A stretch of DNA of 64,000 nt, from contig JANSLP010000024.1 of the NCBI GenBank assembly GCA_029298735.1, positions 124,001 to 188,000 on the forward strand, given 5' to 3'. This DNA comes from Ophiostoma sp. CBS 140.51 (lineage: Eukaryota; Ascomycota; Sordariomycetes; Ophiostomatales; Ophiostomataceae). The notes beneath the pieces are model-generated. The model saw only the letters and a list, made by a program, of their open reading frames with translations. It had not been told where the DNA came from and did no database searches. Made by a program: the position numbers and the translations under genes. Below are positions 54,824-64,000 of the stretch, one piece after another (the stretch's first letter is position 1; every line of letters starts with the position of its first letter).

Positions 54824-56015
54824 ATGGCCGTCTCGCGGATCCAGGACCGCACGGTCGAGTTCCAGGCGGTCGTCCAGCAGGCCGCCCGGCGGCAGGCCCA
54901 GGCCAAAGGTGGCGCGGGCGCGACAGCACAGAAGAAGCGGGCGCTCATGTTCTCGTCGAACAATGAGGCACAACGGGAACAGGCGCAGCCGCTACTGGGC
55001 GCTGACGGCCATGCCGACGCAGCAGGCCGCCCGGTGTCGTCGCGGTCCGAGTTTGCACGGCGCGCGGCTGAGATTGGCCGGGGGATCTCCTCGACCATGG
55101 CCAAGCTGGAGCGGTTGGCTTTGCGTAAGTTCCCCTGCCCTCCACAATTTGATTGAACCTCGCTAACATCACATCACAGTCGCCAAACGGAAGAGCATGT
55201 TTGACGATAAGTCGACAGAGGTGAATGAGCTCACATTTGTCGTCAAGCAGAACCTAGCCGGCCTCAACCAGCAAATCTCCGCCCTACAGGCGCTCACGCG
55301 GCAGCAGCAGGGCAAGACCGAAGAGGGCGAGCACCGCAAGAATGTCGTGTTCTTGCTGCAAGACCGTTTGACAGGCGTCTCGGCCAACTTCAAGGAGGTG
55401 CTCGAAGTCCGCACCAAGAACCTGCAGTCCACCCGCGCGCGCACCGACAACTTCATTTCGCAAGTCTCCCAGAGCGTCCAGCAGCAACAACAACAACCAG
55501 GCGCCGCCAACCTCCACCAGCAATCCGCCTCTCCCCTCTACGCAGCATCCACATCCGGTAGCGCCGTCGCCACCGGCGGCCGCAACACACCCACCTTTCG
55601 CAATGCCGCATCTGGTTCTGCACCGCCGGACCTGCTGAGCGGGAACAACAGCGGCAGCAACGGCGGTCTGCTCTCGCTCAACCCTGTCGTCAGCGACCAG
55701 CAGCTCATGCTCATGGAAGAGGCCCAGCCCAACAACATGTACATCCAGCAGCGAGGCGAGGCCATTGAGGCCATTGAGTCGACCATTTCCGAACTCGGCA
55801 GTATCTTCTCGCAGCTCGCGTCCATGGTCTCGGAACAGTCTGAAATGATTGAGCGCATCGACGCCAACACCGAGTCTGTCGTCGAAAACGTCCAGGGCGC
55901 ACAAAAGGAGCTGCTCAAGTACTGGGGCCGCGTGTCGGGCAACCGCTGGCTGATTGCCAAAATGTTTGGTGTGCTGATGATCTTTTTCCTGCTCTGGGTG
56001 TTGATCGCCGGATAG
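54824..56015 (+). CDS. SED5: syntaxin 5 / Sed5 Golgi t-SNARE
   Basis: Exons 54824-55124 and 55180-56015 are joined across a 55-nt intron (GTAAGT donor, GCTAAC branch, CACAG acceptor), giving 378 aa. The N-terminus carries the syntaxin-5 peptide IQDRTVEFQ, which in yeast Sed5 binds the SM protein Sly1. A three-helix regulatory region follows (LLAKRKSMFDDKSTEVNEL, then FKEVLEVRTKNLQSTR). The SNARE motif runs from about IQQRGEAIEAIEST to ENVQGAQKELLKYW, with the central-layer Gln at residue 312 (IFSQLASMV). A single C-terminal anchor ends the protein (WLIAKMFGVLMIFFLLWVLIAG region). Sed5 is the Qa-SNARE for ER-to-Golgi and intra-Golgi fusion. The linker contains a short Gln run. Length and all expected elements agree with a complete gene. 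Confidence 0.96.
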
Positions 56016-57837
56016 GCGAGATCCAAGATGAGAGCGACGATAAAAGTTGACAACGATAAACGGCGGCGGTAATATCGGGAGTCTGGAGAAAGAGGGGCTT
56101 TGCACTTTTTTTGTGTTTCTTGTAGTATTAAGCGGGCGGCACTGCAGAAGAGTAAGTGCCGGCCAAGAGTTGTTTTCATTTCTGTATTTTCTTTTTCTTG
56201 TTTGATTTCCTTTGTCATCCTTCACTTCTATTCTCTGTCTATTCTTTTTTGCTTGTCCTTTTATCACTTTCTTTTGTCTTCACTTTCTTCTTCTCTTTTC
56301 TCACCAGGCATCGACCGGAGTACAGGCTACAAACACTATTTATCCCCATGTGGAAAAACCAAATATAATAGACATTCCAATGTTGAAGATTGCTGCGAGC
56401 ATGGAGCCTATAGGTTCGTATATCAGACAATATCAGACAAAATACGGTGATCCCCAGTCTCGTGTCCCAGTCCCACGTTTGTCGTCCCAAATTTCCAGTC
56501 ACCCCGCATACACGTCTCACGCTTCCGTCGTGTACGCTTTTGACGCTTCCGTGTTCTTAGTGTTCTTCGCCGCTTCTCCCGCACCTTGGCTAGTCCCGGC
56601 TGTCGGGACTCTTCTTACAACGCATGGACAACTCGAAGACATGAGAGTATCAAGCACAGCTCGACAGCTCGTGTCGCATTGATATCTCACCATCGCGGAC
56701 TAGCCCCTATGGCGTGCCTTGCATCTCTGCGAGCTCCGCGAGCCGACGGTAGCTTGGAGGCCTTGTCATCTTAAAGATCAACCCTGAATCATTCGTTGAA
56801 AGACATAAAATTTCCTATATGGTAAGCATAAGATTTGAGCCTCATAATCCACATTGTGACTTCTCTCCTTGCGCCTCATTCTCTTTGGTTCGTCGCCTCC
56901 AGGTGCATAAGTAATGCTTTGCCCAACTTCTCAGCCGTTCAGTTGAAAGGCCCAGCTCCCCACCAGTTTGGCCTTGGTCTTGGCCTTGATTTTGGTTCTG
57001 GCTTGCTTTCGTTTCTTGTGGAGCGATTTCGCCATCGCATCGGGATTCAAGTTCCATTTGCTACTGTTTTCAACGGTCGTTTTTCCTCCTCCCGGCCACT
57101 CTGGCGCAGTTTCCCCCGAGTCCCGCTCCACGTCTTTTAGAGGGAAGGAGCGCAACACTAGCGGCAGTGGCCATGTATCTGGACGGGTTTCCGTGGCTAA
57201 AGGACGATAAAAAAAAGCCAAAAAAAGCCAAAAAATAGACAGAAAAAGAAAGAAAAAGGCATCGGGCGCCGAGTGATGCCGGCCGACCAGTACAGTTCCT
57301 CCACACTTCCCTCCTCCGCTAAAATTCGTGCCTGGCCCGCCAGCCCAGATAGCGTCTTTTGTTTCCTTTCCTTCAAGCGTATTTTGACCCCATTGGAAGT
57401 CATCGGGGGGATTTTACCCGCGGGGAATTAGAAGGAGGTTGAACTGTTTGAACGGTTTGGGCCCCTCTCTCGGTCGCGTAGCCCGTCCATCGTGCCTTTC
57501 TGTCCCGTTGTCTTGTGTGTGCCGTCTCGTGCGTCTTGCGTCTTGCGTGCCTTCCGCTTTTCTTCTCTTTTGAATAAATACTATTTTATTTCCCTCTTTT
57601 ATAACCCTTCGCTCCTTCCTTCTCGCTTTTAGCCCCCTCTTTTCTGTTCCTTCTTCTCCTGTAAACATATACTCAATCCCCTCTGCTCCTTTTTGCATGT
57701 GCCGGACTATTGCTTCACGCCTCTTCTCACGACCTTTCTCTTCTCTCCACCCACAGACTTCTCGCCCATTTCTCTTTACTCACTCTACCATCACACATCC
57801 TTCACCCCTCTCACATCGACTTTACACAACCAGCACG
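56016..57837. other. spacer upstream of the aldo-keto reductase
   Basis: This holds the SED5 3' region (T-rich at 56160-56310) followed by unassigned sequence with no coding-like frame. Two AAAAAAGCCA units sit at 57211-57230. The AKR promoter lies at about 57550-57837, C/T-rich, with a TATA-like TTTTATAAC at 57597-57605, about 235 nt before the start codon. Confidence 0.5.
57597..57605 (+). promoter_or_regulatory. TATA-like element of the AKR gene
   Basis: TTTTATAAC is followed by a pyrimidine-rich leader that leads to the ATG at 57838. Position and context suit a core promoter, but the match alone is weak evidence. Confidence 0.3.
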
Positions 57838-58905
57838 ATGACGGACCGCACGTACACCCTCAACACCGGCGCCAAGATTCCCGCTCTGGGTTTCGGTACG
57901 TTGACTTCTCCCTCACTTCAAGCCAATCTACTCAACCCAGCTTCTTACTGACACAACCAGGCACATGGCAGTCCGCCCCCGGTGAGGTCGCCTCCGCTGT
58001 CGAGTACGCCGTCACCAACGGCTACCGCCTCGTCGATGGCGCCTATTGCTACGGCAACGAGGACGAGGTCGGCCAGGGTTTGAAGGCCGCCTTCGCCAAG
58101 GGCATCAAGCGCGAGGACATCTTTGTCGTCTCCAAGGTCTGGACCACCTACGCGACCCGTGTCGAGGAGGGCCTGAACAAGTCTCTCAAGAGCCTGGGTC
58201 TTGACTACGTCGACCTGTTCCTGGTCCACTGGCCTCTGCTCATGAACCCCAACGGCACCGACGACCGTTTCCCGAAGCTGCCCAACGGCGAGCGTGACAT
58301 TATCCGCGACTACAACCACATCGACGGCTGGCGCCAGATGGAGGCCGTTCTCGCCACTGGCAAGACCAAGGCCATCGGTGTCAGCAACGTACGTATCCTC
58401 CCTTTCTCTCCTCTCTATGATTGCCCCCTCCCAGTCGCTAACGCTCGATGCTCGCGGACAGTACAGCAAAAAGTACCTCGAGCAACTCCTCCCCGTCGCC
58501 AAGGTCGTCCCCGCCGTCAACCAAATCGAAAACCACCCGGCCCTGCCCCAGCAGGAAATCGTCGACCTCTGCCGCGAAAAGGGCATCCACATCATGGCCT
58601 ACAGCCCCTTTGGCAGCACCGGCGGTCCCCTGTTCACGGCCGAGCCGATTGTCGAGATTGCCAAGAAGCACAACGTCCAGCCCGGTACTGTGTTGTTGAG
58701 CTACAACCTGGCGCGCGGCAGCACCGTCCTTGCCAAGTCGGTGAACAACGCCCGCATCGAGTCCAACAAGACGATTGTCGACCTCGACGACGAGGACAAG
58801 GCCAAGATCGACGCCTACTCGGCGCAGCTGACCAAGGAGGGCAAGCTGCAGCGCTTTGTGTACCCGCCGTTTGGCATTGCCTTTGGCTTCCCTGACAAGC
58901 CGTAG
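57838..58905 (+). CDS. aldo-keto reductase, Gcy1/glycerol-dehydrogenase type
   Basis: Three exons (57838-57895, 57961-58388, 58462-58905) with introns of 65 and 73 nt, both with GTACGT donors and CAG acceptors, give 309 aa. The start MTDRTYTLNTGAKIPALGFGTW is the usual AKR N-terminus. The catalytic tetrad is visible as Asp45, Tyr50 (in DGAYCYGNE), Lys78 (VVSKVW) and His109 (LFLVHWP). KAIGVSN, NQIENHPALPQ and IMAYSPFGS are conserved barrel strands, and SVNNARIESN is the NADP(H)-binding loop. The enzyme reduces aldehydes and ketones with NADPH in the cytosol; fungal relatives reduce glyceraldehyde or dihydroxyacetone in glycerol metabolism, but the substrate cannot be fixed from sequence. The KSVNNARI segment replaces the more common KS/T-x-N-x-x-R pattern only slightly, so NADPH use is expected. 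It is convergent with the lipase gene. Confidence 0.94.
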
Positions 58906-59691
58906 AGACTGTCAAAGGGCGCAAAGACTTAATGACACAGTAGCATGAAAAGAAAATAGAATATACCATCTACGAATTACACAAAACATAGTAAAACAAA
59001 ACCACATTGGACAAAACCGCACGAGCAGATCGCAAGCTGTAAACTACACAATTACGCAATTACGCATTGATTGCAACGCACTTTTCAAAGCTCTTCATCA
59101 TCTCTCCAACTGCCCCTCACCATTCATGTCCCTGGCAAAACATTCAGGCAGCCGATAGCTGTTCGGCTTTCAATGCGCCGAGAAACCACCCCGCCATGCC
59201 GTTGTACTGAGATGGGCGAGGTGGGCTACGGCCGGCAGCTGTTGGCAGCCTTGGCTCTGTGGACCTATGCCGAGACGTTAGTGCTTAAAGAATGCCCTGG
59301 AAATGCCACGCTCTTCGCGCATGCGCACCAAAAGACCCCCTAGCCAATAATTTTTCCATCCAATGAAGCCCCTCAGAATTGGGCTGGGCACTCAACGTTT
59401 CCGGGCATCGGGCGATCGGGCGGACACCGGCCATGGGTCGGCCGCTTTGAATTAAGTTCTCACGTCCTACCAAAAAAAAAAATGAAGATCACAAGTCAGA
59501 ACGCATGTAAGTTTGAGAACATGGCAATTCTTCGCATTTTATTTTGTTCGTCTATCGTACCTCATTCTTCTTTATTCAATTCTAGGGTATCATTGCATGT
59601 GCAGATATCTATCTACATTTTCGTCGTTATCTTCGTCATCTTCTTAATCTCGTTGTAAACATTTGCCGAGCCTCTCCTGTCCTCTCACCGA
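58906..59691. other. convergent spacer, AKR and lipase 3' regions
   Basis: This is a tail-to-tail spacer of about 790 nt. A/T-rich sequence with AATAGAATATA-like 3'-end signals follows the AKR stop, and T-rich sequence (59520-59660) faces the lipase stop. No gene is seen. Confidence 0.55.
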
Positions 59692-62600
59692 TTACACACC
59701 CGCCACCAACTGATCCAATGACTTCTCGTACCGCCCAGGACTGTGATCCGTAAACGCAGCCAGGGAGAACTGGATCTCGCGGAACCGCGCCTCGACATCG
59801 CGGACGTGCTTGAAGACAACCCGCTGTGCTGGCAGGACCATCAGCACAGCATCTCGCCCACTGCCAACACCAGAACCATACGATGTCCTCTGCAGAACAC
59901 GCTGCATTTCCACTACGAGCACCTCACCCGGTGGCAGCAGTTTCGGGCTCAGCATGCTGGCGCGCAAAGTCTTAAGCGCCGCATAGGCCCATGCATCCTC
60001 CACCTCGGGGACGGCGGTGCCAGCAGCGCCTGCGGTGTTAGGTGCCGCCGGAGATGTCTTTCCAAACATTTTCTCTGTCATCATGCTGCGCACTTTCCCC
60101 CACAGCCGGCTCCACAGCTCGGCCGACGCGTGGCTGTCGTCTGTCTTGAACGCCAGCGCGACGGCCTGCAGGTCATGCAGCACACCGAGCGACAGGAACG
60201 GTACCAAGTCGTTGCCGTGGACTACGCTCGTAATGAGGCCCCGCGTCATCTTGCTAAGAGCAGGTGTCATGGTGCCGGGCGGGCCAAACGCAAAGACGTG
60301 CACAGGGCGGCCGGGCGGTAGACTGGGAACCTCACGGCTGGCACTTGATAAGCCACCCGTAGCGGAGGTAGAGTCCGGGCCGCTGGCAATGAGTCGCAGC
60401 GGTGCCGATTTGGTCTGGAAACAGTAGTGGCCTAGTGCAGCTGCCGATGCCGTTTCGGATGCACCTGCACCGGACGCATTAGCAGCAGCATTTGCCGGTC
60501 GTGGCTCTGACAGCATCACTCCCAGCAGGGCTGTGACGGCACCACCCAGCGAGTGGCCGCAGAGCACCAGGCCGTAGTCGGGATACTTGACCAGCGCGTC
60601 TCGAAGAGTGGCCAGGACGCGCCCATCACCGCCGTAGAGAATGCGCCGCGCCGAAGCATGCACGCCCTTGTGCACCTGGTAGGTGCGGCCCCGCCAATAG
60701 AGATCGTCGTACTCGCAGGCCATGTCGGCGAGAATGTCTTCAAAGCCCAGAGTGCCGCGGCAAGCCAGTACGACGGCCTTGGAGGCATGGTCAAGCGTGA
60801 TGTAGTGCACAAGCGGCATACGCGTTAGACCAGACGAGTCGGGCCCGCCTTTGACGTCCATAAAGGAAGCCATCAAAATGTCTGCGGGTGCGACGCCCGT
60901 GTGCCGAGCGTACGACACAAGCTCGTGATGCAAGTTTTGGGCGTCACGCTGTTTGCTGCCGTCCGGGTCATTGCCATCAGAAGTGCCAAATGCTGCCGAT
61001 GTAATGCTCATCGCGCGAAGAAAGTCCCGCCCATAGGCAGCTGATGAGAAGCGCATGTACCGTTGTAGGTTGCGGGCCAGTGGCGCCTGCGGAAACATGC
61101 CCGGTACCCGACCCGTACGTCGAACCTCGTTCAACATATCAAAGGGACGTGATGTGCCGCCCTTCTTCCCAGGTTGGCTAGGCAAATCCGGACCCGTGCT
61201 GTGACCATACCCGTCACCGCCAACTGAACCATCCATATACGCCCTCCGTCCCGGGCCATAGGACGACAGTATCAGTGACGCTTGTGAATCGTTAGTGTGT
61301 AGCGTGTAGATACTGCCACGATTCGCCCGCGATCTGTGGCCTTTGGGACTATGTCCTGTTCCAGGGCGAGGCGTCTCTTGCTGTGTCGTGTGGATCGAAA
61401 TATTGTCGGCAAAGGACGAAGCAATGGATGCGAAAGAGGCGATGGAGCGGAGGTCGTCCGGAATCGCACTCTTTCCCCTATTGTGGTGGTGGAAGTTGCT
61501 GTGGGTATAGGGCATATCATTCTCTCGGGCCGGTGTTGGCGGTCGTAAAAGAGGTGCTTCATGTCGGTAAAGGGCTCGCGAGGTGAGTGGTGTCCGTACC
61601 AGCTGGGTTTTGTTGCTGGCTGAGCTAGTTCGTGCCGGGGGGGCATCGGGTGGTGTAGTGTTGGCGGTGTTGTTGATTTTATCGACGCTCGTCTTACTCT
61701 TCTTGGTTGGCGGTGCGAGTGTTGCTGGCGGTGACAGTGTTCGTGCGGCCGCACTTTTGCGAGTTGTAGAGGACTGTGTTGTAGGTGGTGTCTCTGTGGT
61801 GGCAGACTTAGCCTGTGAAGAACTGGAAGATGGTGGTTCCTTGTGAAGCAAGTTTCCGAGCGCCGGCTTCTTGAACGCAGCTCGTATTCCACCAGACGTC
61901 TTCTTGTCGCCAGTTGTAGGAACCGCTTTGGTCGATTCTGTCGTTGTCGCCTGGCCAGATGACTTGCGACCTGGGATGACAGGCGCTCTTGAGCCACTCG
62001 CCCGTGTCTGGCTAGACGATGCAGAGCCAGTAGCTGCCGGTTGCCGAACTTTCTTTTGGTTGGCAACAGAAGCCTGCGGTTGCAAGGTTTCGAGGGGCTG
62101 TCGTGTCTTCCTGGTAGGATTCGTCGAGGTCGTCGGGGAGTCCGGAAGAGGTTTGCTGAGATCGACGTCGCTCGTTGGTAGTGTGGGCGCACTTGTCGGT
62201 GCCGTTTTCTTGATAGTAGGGATGCTAGAGTTCTCCATGGGTGTATCGGAGGACTCGTCGTCCACCTGCTCGATCCGGTGGGTAGTGTCGTCGAGGGTAG
62301 GCGGAGTCAAGGAGTGGGATCCGTCTTGGTCGCCGTCCACATTAATGCGGAATACAATACGGTATGTCGTCTGGCCTTGATCGGTAGCGGTCTCTTGGTA
62401 GGATCGCAACGGGCCCAGTTCAACAAGCTCGACACCCTCTGGTGGGGAAATGGGCGGTGGCGGTTGGTTGCCGGTGATGTCGACAGTGACTGTCCTGGTC
62501 GTCGTGGTAGATACCGTAATTTGTGCGTCAGACGACATGGTTGCCATCACTTGGCTCCGGATAAGAGACTCGGCGAGGTTCGTGTTGTCGTTGTTGGTGT

Positions 62601-63474
62601 CGTCATCGCCGGCTTCAATCTGATTGCTTGCTTTTGGCTCTGTTCTTAGCTGCTGGTATGAACCGCTATGCATGCCGTACAAGCTGCTTTCGTGTACGTC
62701 GACTCTCTGGCCGTCCAGAACGACAACGTCCCACACGATGGTCTCAAGTTGTTGGCTCAGACGCAGTTGTTCGTCATGCTGCCGACATGCCGATTGCAAG
62801 TACACCAGAGCACACACGCCCCAGAGCAGATCCCGCATACCGACACGTTCTCCAGGCAGACCTGTGGCCGGATTCTGGAACTCCTGCGACAGAAACTTTA
62901 TTATACTGCGCAGTGCCCGCGACGACTCGGTCGAGCCCAACGTGTTGTTAAGTAGCATGAGAAGCACCTCGGACGCGTCCATCAGCGTGGCCACACTGTT
63001 TCCCGTCAGCTCGAAGCCGGCAGCCGTCATTAGTTGCAGGTAGTTGAAGCCGCGGTGAGCCGCCTCAGATGTGGTCCGGACGACCGACTCCATGCGTGCC
63101 AGGTCGGCTTCGCCACGAATGATGTCGGTCTCGCTGCTACCACGTGCCACTGTGATGCATTGTGCGCACAGATTGCGCCCTGTCTGGCCCAGTGTCGCGT
63201 CCAGGACACGGCGGCTCAGCTCGATACTGGCGGCAGTCGTATATTGGGCGGCGTAAAAGGGGACGCGGCCGACTGATCGTGCTGTGCGGACGGCCCCGCG
63301 GATGGTGCCCGTGCCAAAGGTGATGGAACGAGCGATCGATGCCGGCAGCAGCGGGTTGCCCAGCTCCGGCGGTGGCGGGCCGTGCTTGTCGTCGGCGGTG
63401 TTGTTGTGTTTACCGTTCATGTTGCCGGTGCCGGTTAGGTTCTCCTTTTCTTCGCCCATTCTGTCTACCTCCAT
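59692..63474 (-). CDS. class 3 lipase, large (1260 aa), DAG-lipase-like
   Basis: This is a single exon starting at the ATG complementary to 63472-63474; a second in-frame Met at residue 6 is an alternative start. Residues about 45-260 look ordered and helical (ARSITFGTGTIRGAVRTA, YAAQYTTAASIELSRRVL, LLWGVCALVYLQSACRQ) and may bind membrane or lipid droplets. Residues about 260-800 are a Ser/Thr/Pro-rich disordered linker. The alpha/beta-hydrolase domain occupies about 830-1255. It includes FSSAAYGRDFLRAM, VLACRGTLGFEDILADM, the nucleophile elbow LCGHSLGGA with Ser975, HGNDLVPFLSLGVLHDL with likely catalytic Asp1089, and FTDHSPGRYE with likely His1244. Lipases of this class hydrolyse mono- or diacylglycerols. 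There is no signal peptide, so an intracellular role is expected. The domain assignment is firm; the substrate is inferred. Confidence 0.92.
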   Translation of the reverse strand: MEVDRMGEEKENLTGTGNMNGKHNNTADDKHGPPPPELGNPLLPASIARSITFGTGTIRGAVRTARSVGRVPFYAAQYTTAASIELSRRVLDATLGQTGRNLCAQCITVARGSSETDIIRGEADLARMESVVRTTSEAAHRGFNYLQLMTAAGFELTGNSVATLMDASEVLLMLLNNTLGSTESSRALRSIIKFLSQEFQNPATGLPGERVGMRDLLWGVCALVYLQSACRQHDEQLRLSQQLETIVWDVVVLDGQRVDVHESSLYGMHSGSYQQLRTEPKASNQIEAGDDDTNNDNTNLAESLIRSQVMATMSSDAQITVSTTTTRTVTVDITGNQPPPPISPPEGVELVELGPLRSYQETATDQGQTTYRIVFRINVDGDQDGSHSLTPPTLDDTTHRIEQVDDESSDTPMENSSIPTIKKTAPTSAPTLPTSDVDLSKPLPDSPTTSTNPTRKTRQPLETLQPQASVANQKKVRQPAATGSASSSQTRASGSRAPVIPGRKSSGQATTTESTKAVPTTGDKKTSGGIRAAFKKPALGNLLHKEPPSSSSSQAKSATTETPPTTQSSTTRKSAAARTLSPPATLAPPTKKSKTSVDKINNTANTTPPDAPPARTSSASNKTQLVRTPLTSRALYRHEAPLLRPPTPARENDMPYTHSNFHHHNRGKSAIPDDLRSIASFASIASSFADNISIHTTQQETPRPGTGHSPKGHRSRANRGSIYTLHTNDSQASLILSSYGPGRRAYMDGSVGGDGYGHSTGPDLPSQPGKKGGTSRPFDMLNEVRRTGRVPGMFPQAPLARNLQRYMRFSSAAYGRDFLRAMSITSAAFGTSDGNDPDGSKQRDAQNLHHELVSYARHTGVAPADILMASFMDVKGGPDSSGLTRMPLVHYITLDHASKAVVLACRGTLGFEDILADMACEYDDLYWRGRTYQVHKGVHASARRILYGGDGRVLATLRDALVKYPDYGLVLCGHSLGGAVTALLGVMLSEPRPANAAANASGAGASETASAAALGHYCFQTKSAPLRLIASGPDSTSATGGLSSASREVPSLPPGRPVHVFAFGPPGTMTPALSKMTRGLITSVVHGNDLVPFLSLGVLHDLQAVALAFKTDDSHASAELWSRLWGKVRSMMTEKMFGKTSPAAPNTAGAAGTAVPEVEDAWAYAALKTLRASMLSPKLLPPGEVLVVEMQRVLQRTSYGSGVGSGRDAVLMVLPAQRVVFKHVRDVEARFREIQFSLAAFTDHSPGRYEKSLDQLVAGV

Positions 63475-64000
63475 AGTTGTGTTTGTTTTGGAGATGCTGT
63501 TGAGGCTTGGCCGAGGTATGTAATTTATATCGGGCGGTTGTTATTGTGTTGTTGCCCAGTATGCCATGATCTCTTGCTGTGGGCGCTCGGTATATGATGT
63601 CAGGATGGGTCGGCGTGGAGTCTGTGGAGTCGGTAGTCAAAGACGGAGGATGCGTCTATGGTCGAGTATATAATGTGCACGAGAAGAACGAAGACGTAAA
63701 CATGGGATAACCACAAAGGCAAATGTGTTGAAAGCGTCCCGAGGAAGTGGATAAAGTCGGCAGCTGCGTTCAGCGTGTGACCCTGTAGTTGTTGGGAAAT
63801 ATCGAACGAGAACCCTCGAATATGTTGCCCGGAGATGTCGCTTGTTTCTTGTCTTTCAAGAGTTGGGTTCTTACAGTTGATTAGTACAAGTTGGCCAAAC
63901 ACAAGCTGCAAGGGACGCGATAGAACTCGTACGACAACAACTGGGTGCGAGAGAGGGCGAAGAGGGCTACGACCGACGGGCCCGCCCTTGGAGGGTGTTG
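63475..64000. other. lipase upstream region and right edge
   Basis: This probably holds the lipase promoter and leader, read on the minus strand. I see no strong TATA element or intron. The last 80 nt are GC-richer and could begin another feature cut by the window edge. Short frames present here are not credible genes. Confidence 0.45.

Noticed and set aside
1..64000. Possible biosynthetic cluster, mobile element, CRISPR or defence system
   Set aside because: No synthase, transporter-regulator grouping, transposase, reverse transcriptase or spaced direct-repeat array is visible; the recognisable genes are dispersed housekeeping functions.

Overview
The window looks like nuclear DNA of a filamentous ascomycete fungus, probably a Sordariomycete; I cannot place it more finely. 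The evidence is GC-rich exons broken by short introns (55-73 nt) with GTAAGT/GTACGT/GTATGT donors, CTAAC or CTGAC branch sites and YAG acceptors. Further evidence is long pyrimidine-rich leaders before start codons and a filamentous-fungal type septin. There is no operon structure. I found no tRNA, rRNA, CRISPR array, transposase or other mobile-element gene.

I support eleven protein-coding genes. From the left: an unknown Ser/Arg/Gln-rich protein (minus, 290-2383); an unknown 582-aa protein (plus, 13433-15181); a tiny Ser/Gly-rich protein with a 5'UTR intron (minus, 17843-18049); a Gdt1/UPF0016 cation transporter (plus, 24947-26808); a DUF1348/NTF2-like protein (minus, 27832-28387); an AspE-like septin (plus, 34439-36181); a eukaryotic pantothenate kinase (minus, 37237-39018); a giant Gln/Pro-rich protein of about 2735 aa (plus, 45151-53418); the Golgi t-SNARE Sed5/syntaxin 5 (plus, 54824-56015); a Gcy1-type aldo-keto reductase (plus, 57838-58905); and a large class 3 lipase (minus, 59692-63474).

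The layout is striking. The first eight genes form tail-to-tail pairs with spacers of about 1-2.7 kb. Each pair is separated from the next by a head-to-head (divergent) spacer of 6-11 kb: 2384-13432, 18050-24946, 28388-34438 and 39019-45150. These spacers hold no convincing ORF. They do contain pyrimidine-rich leader tracts pointing at the flanking genes, two convincing 5'UTR introns and one weaker one, short tandem repeats and a few perfect palindromes. Long untranslated leaders or noncoding transcripts are the most likely content.

The genes do not form one pathway. Gdt1 and Sed5 both act at the Golgi, the septin acts in cortical and septal organisation, pantothenate kinase starts CoA synthesis, and the reductase and lipase are metabolic. 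This looks like ordinary chromosomal neighbourhood rather than a secondary-metabolite or defence cluster. The features most worth a second look are the giant Gln/Pro-rich protein with spaced basic-amphipathic islands and an in-frame intron, and the series of long divergent spacers.
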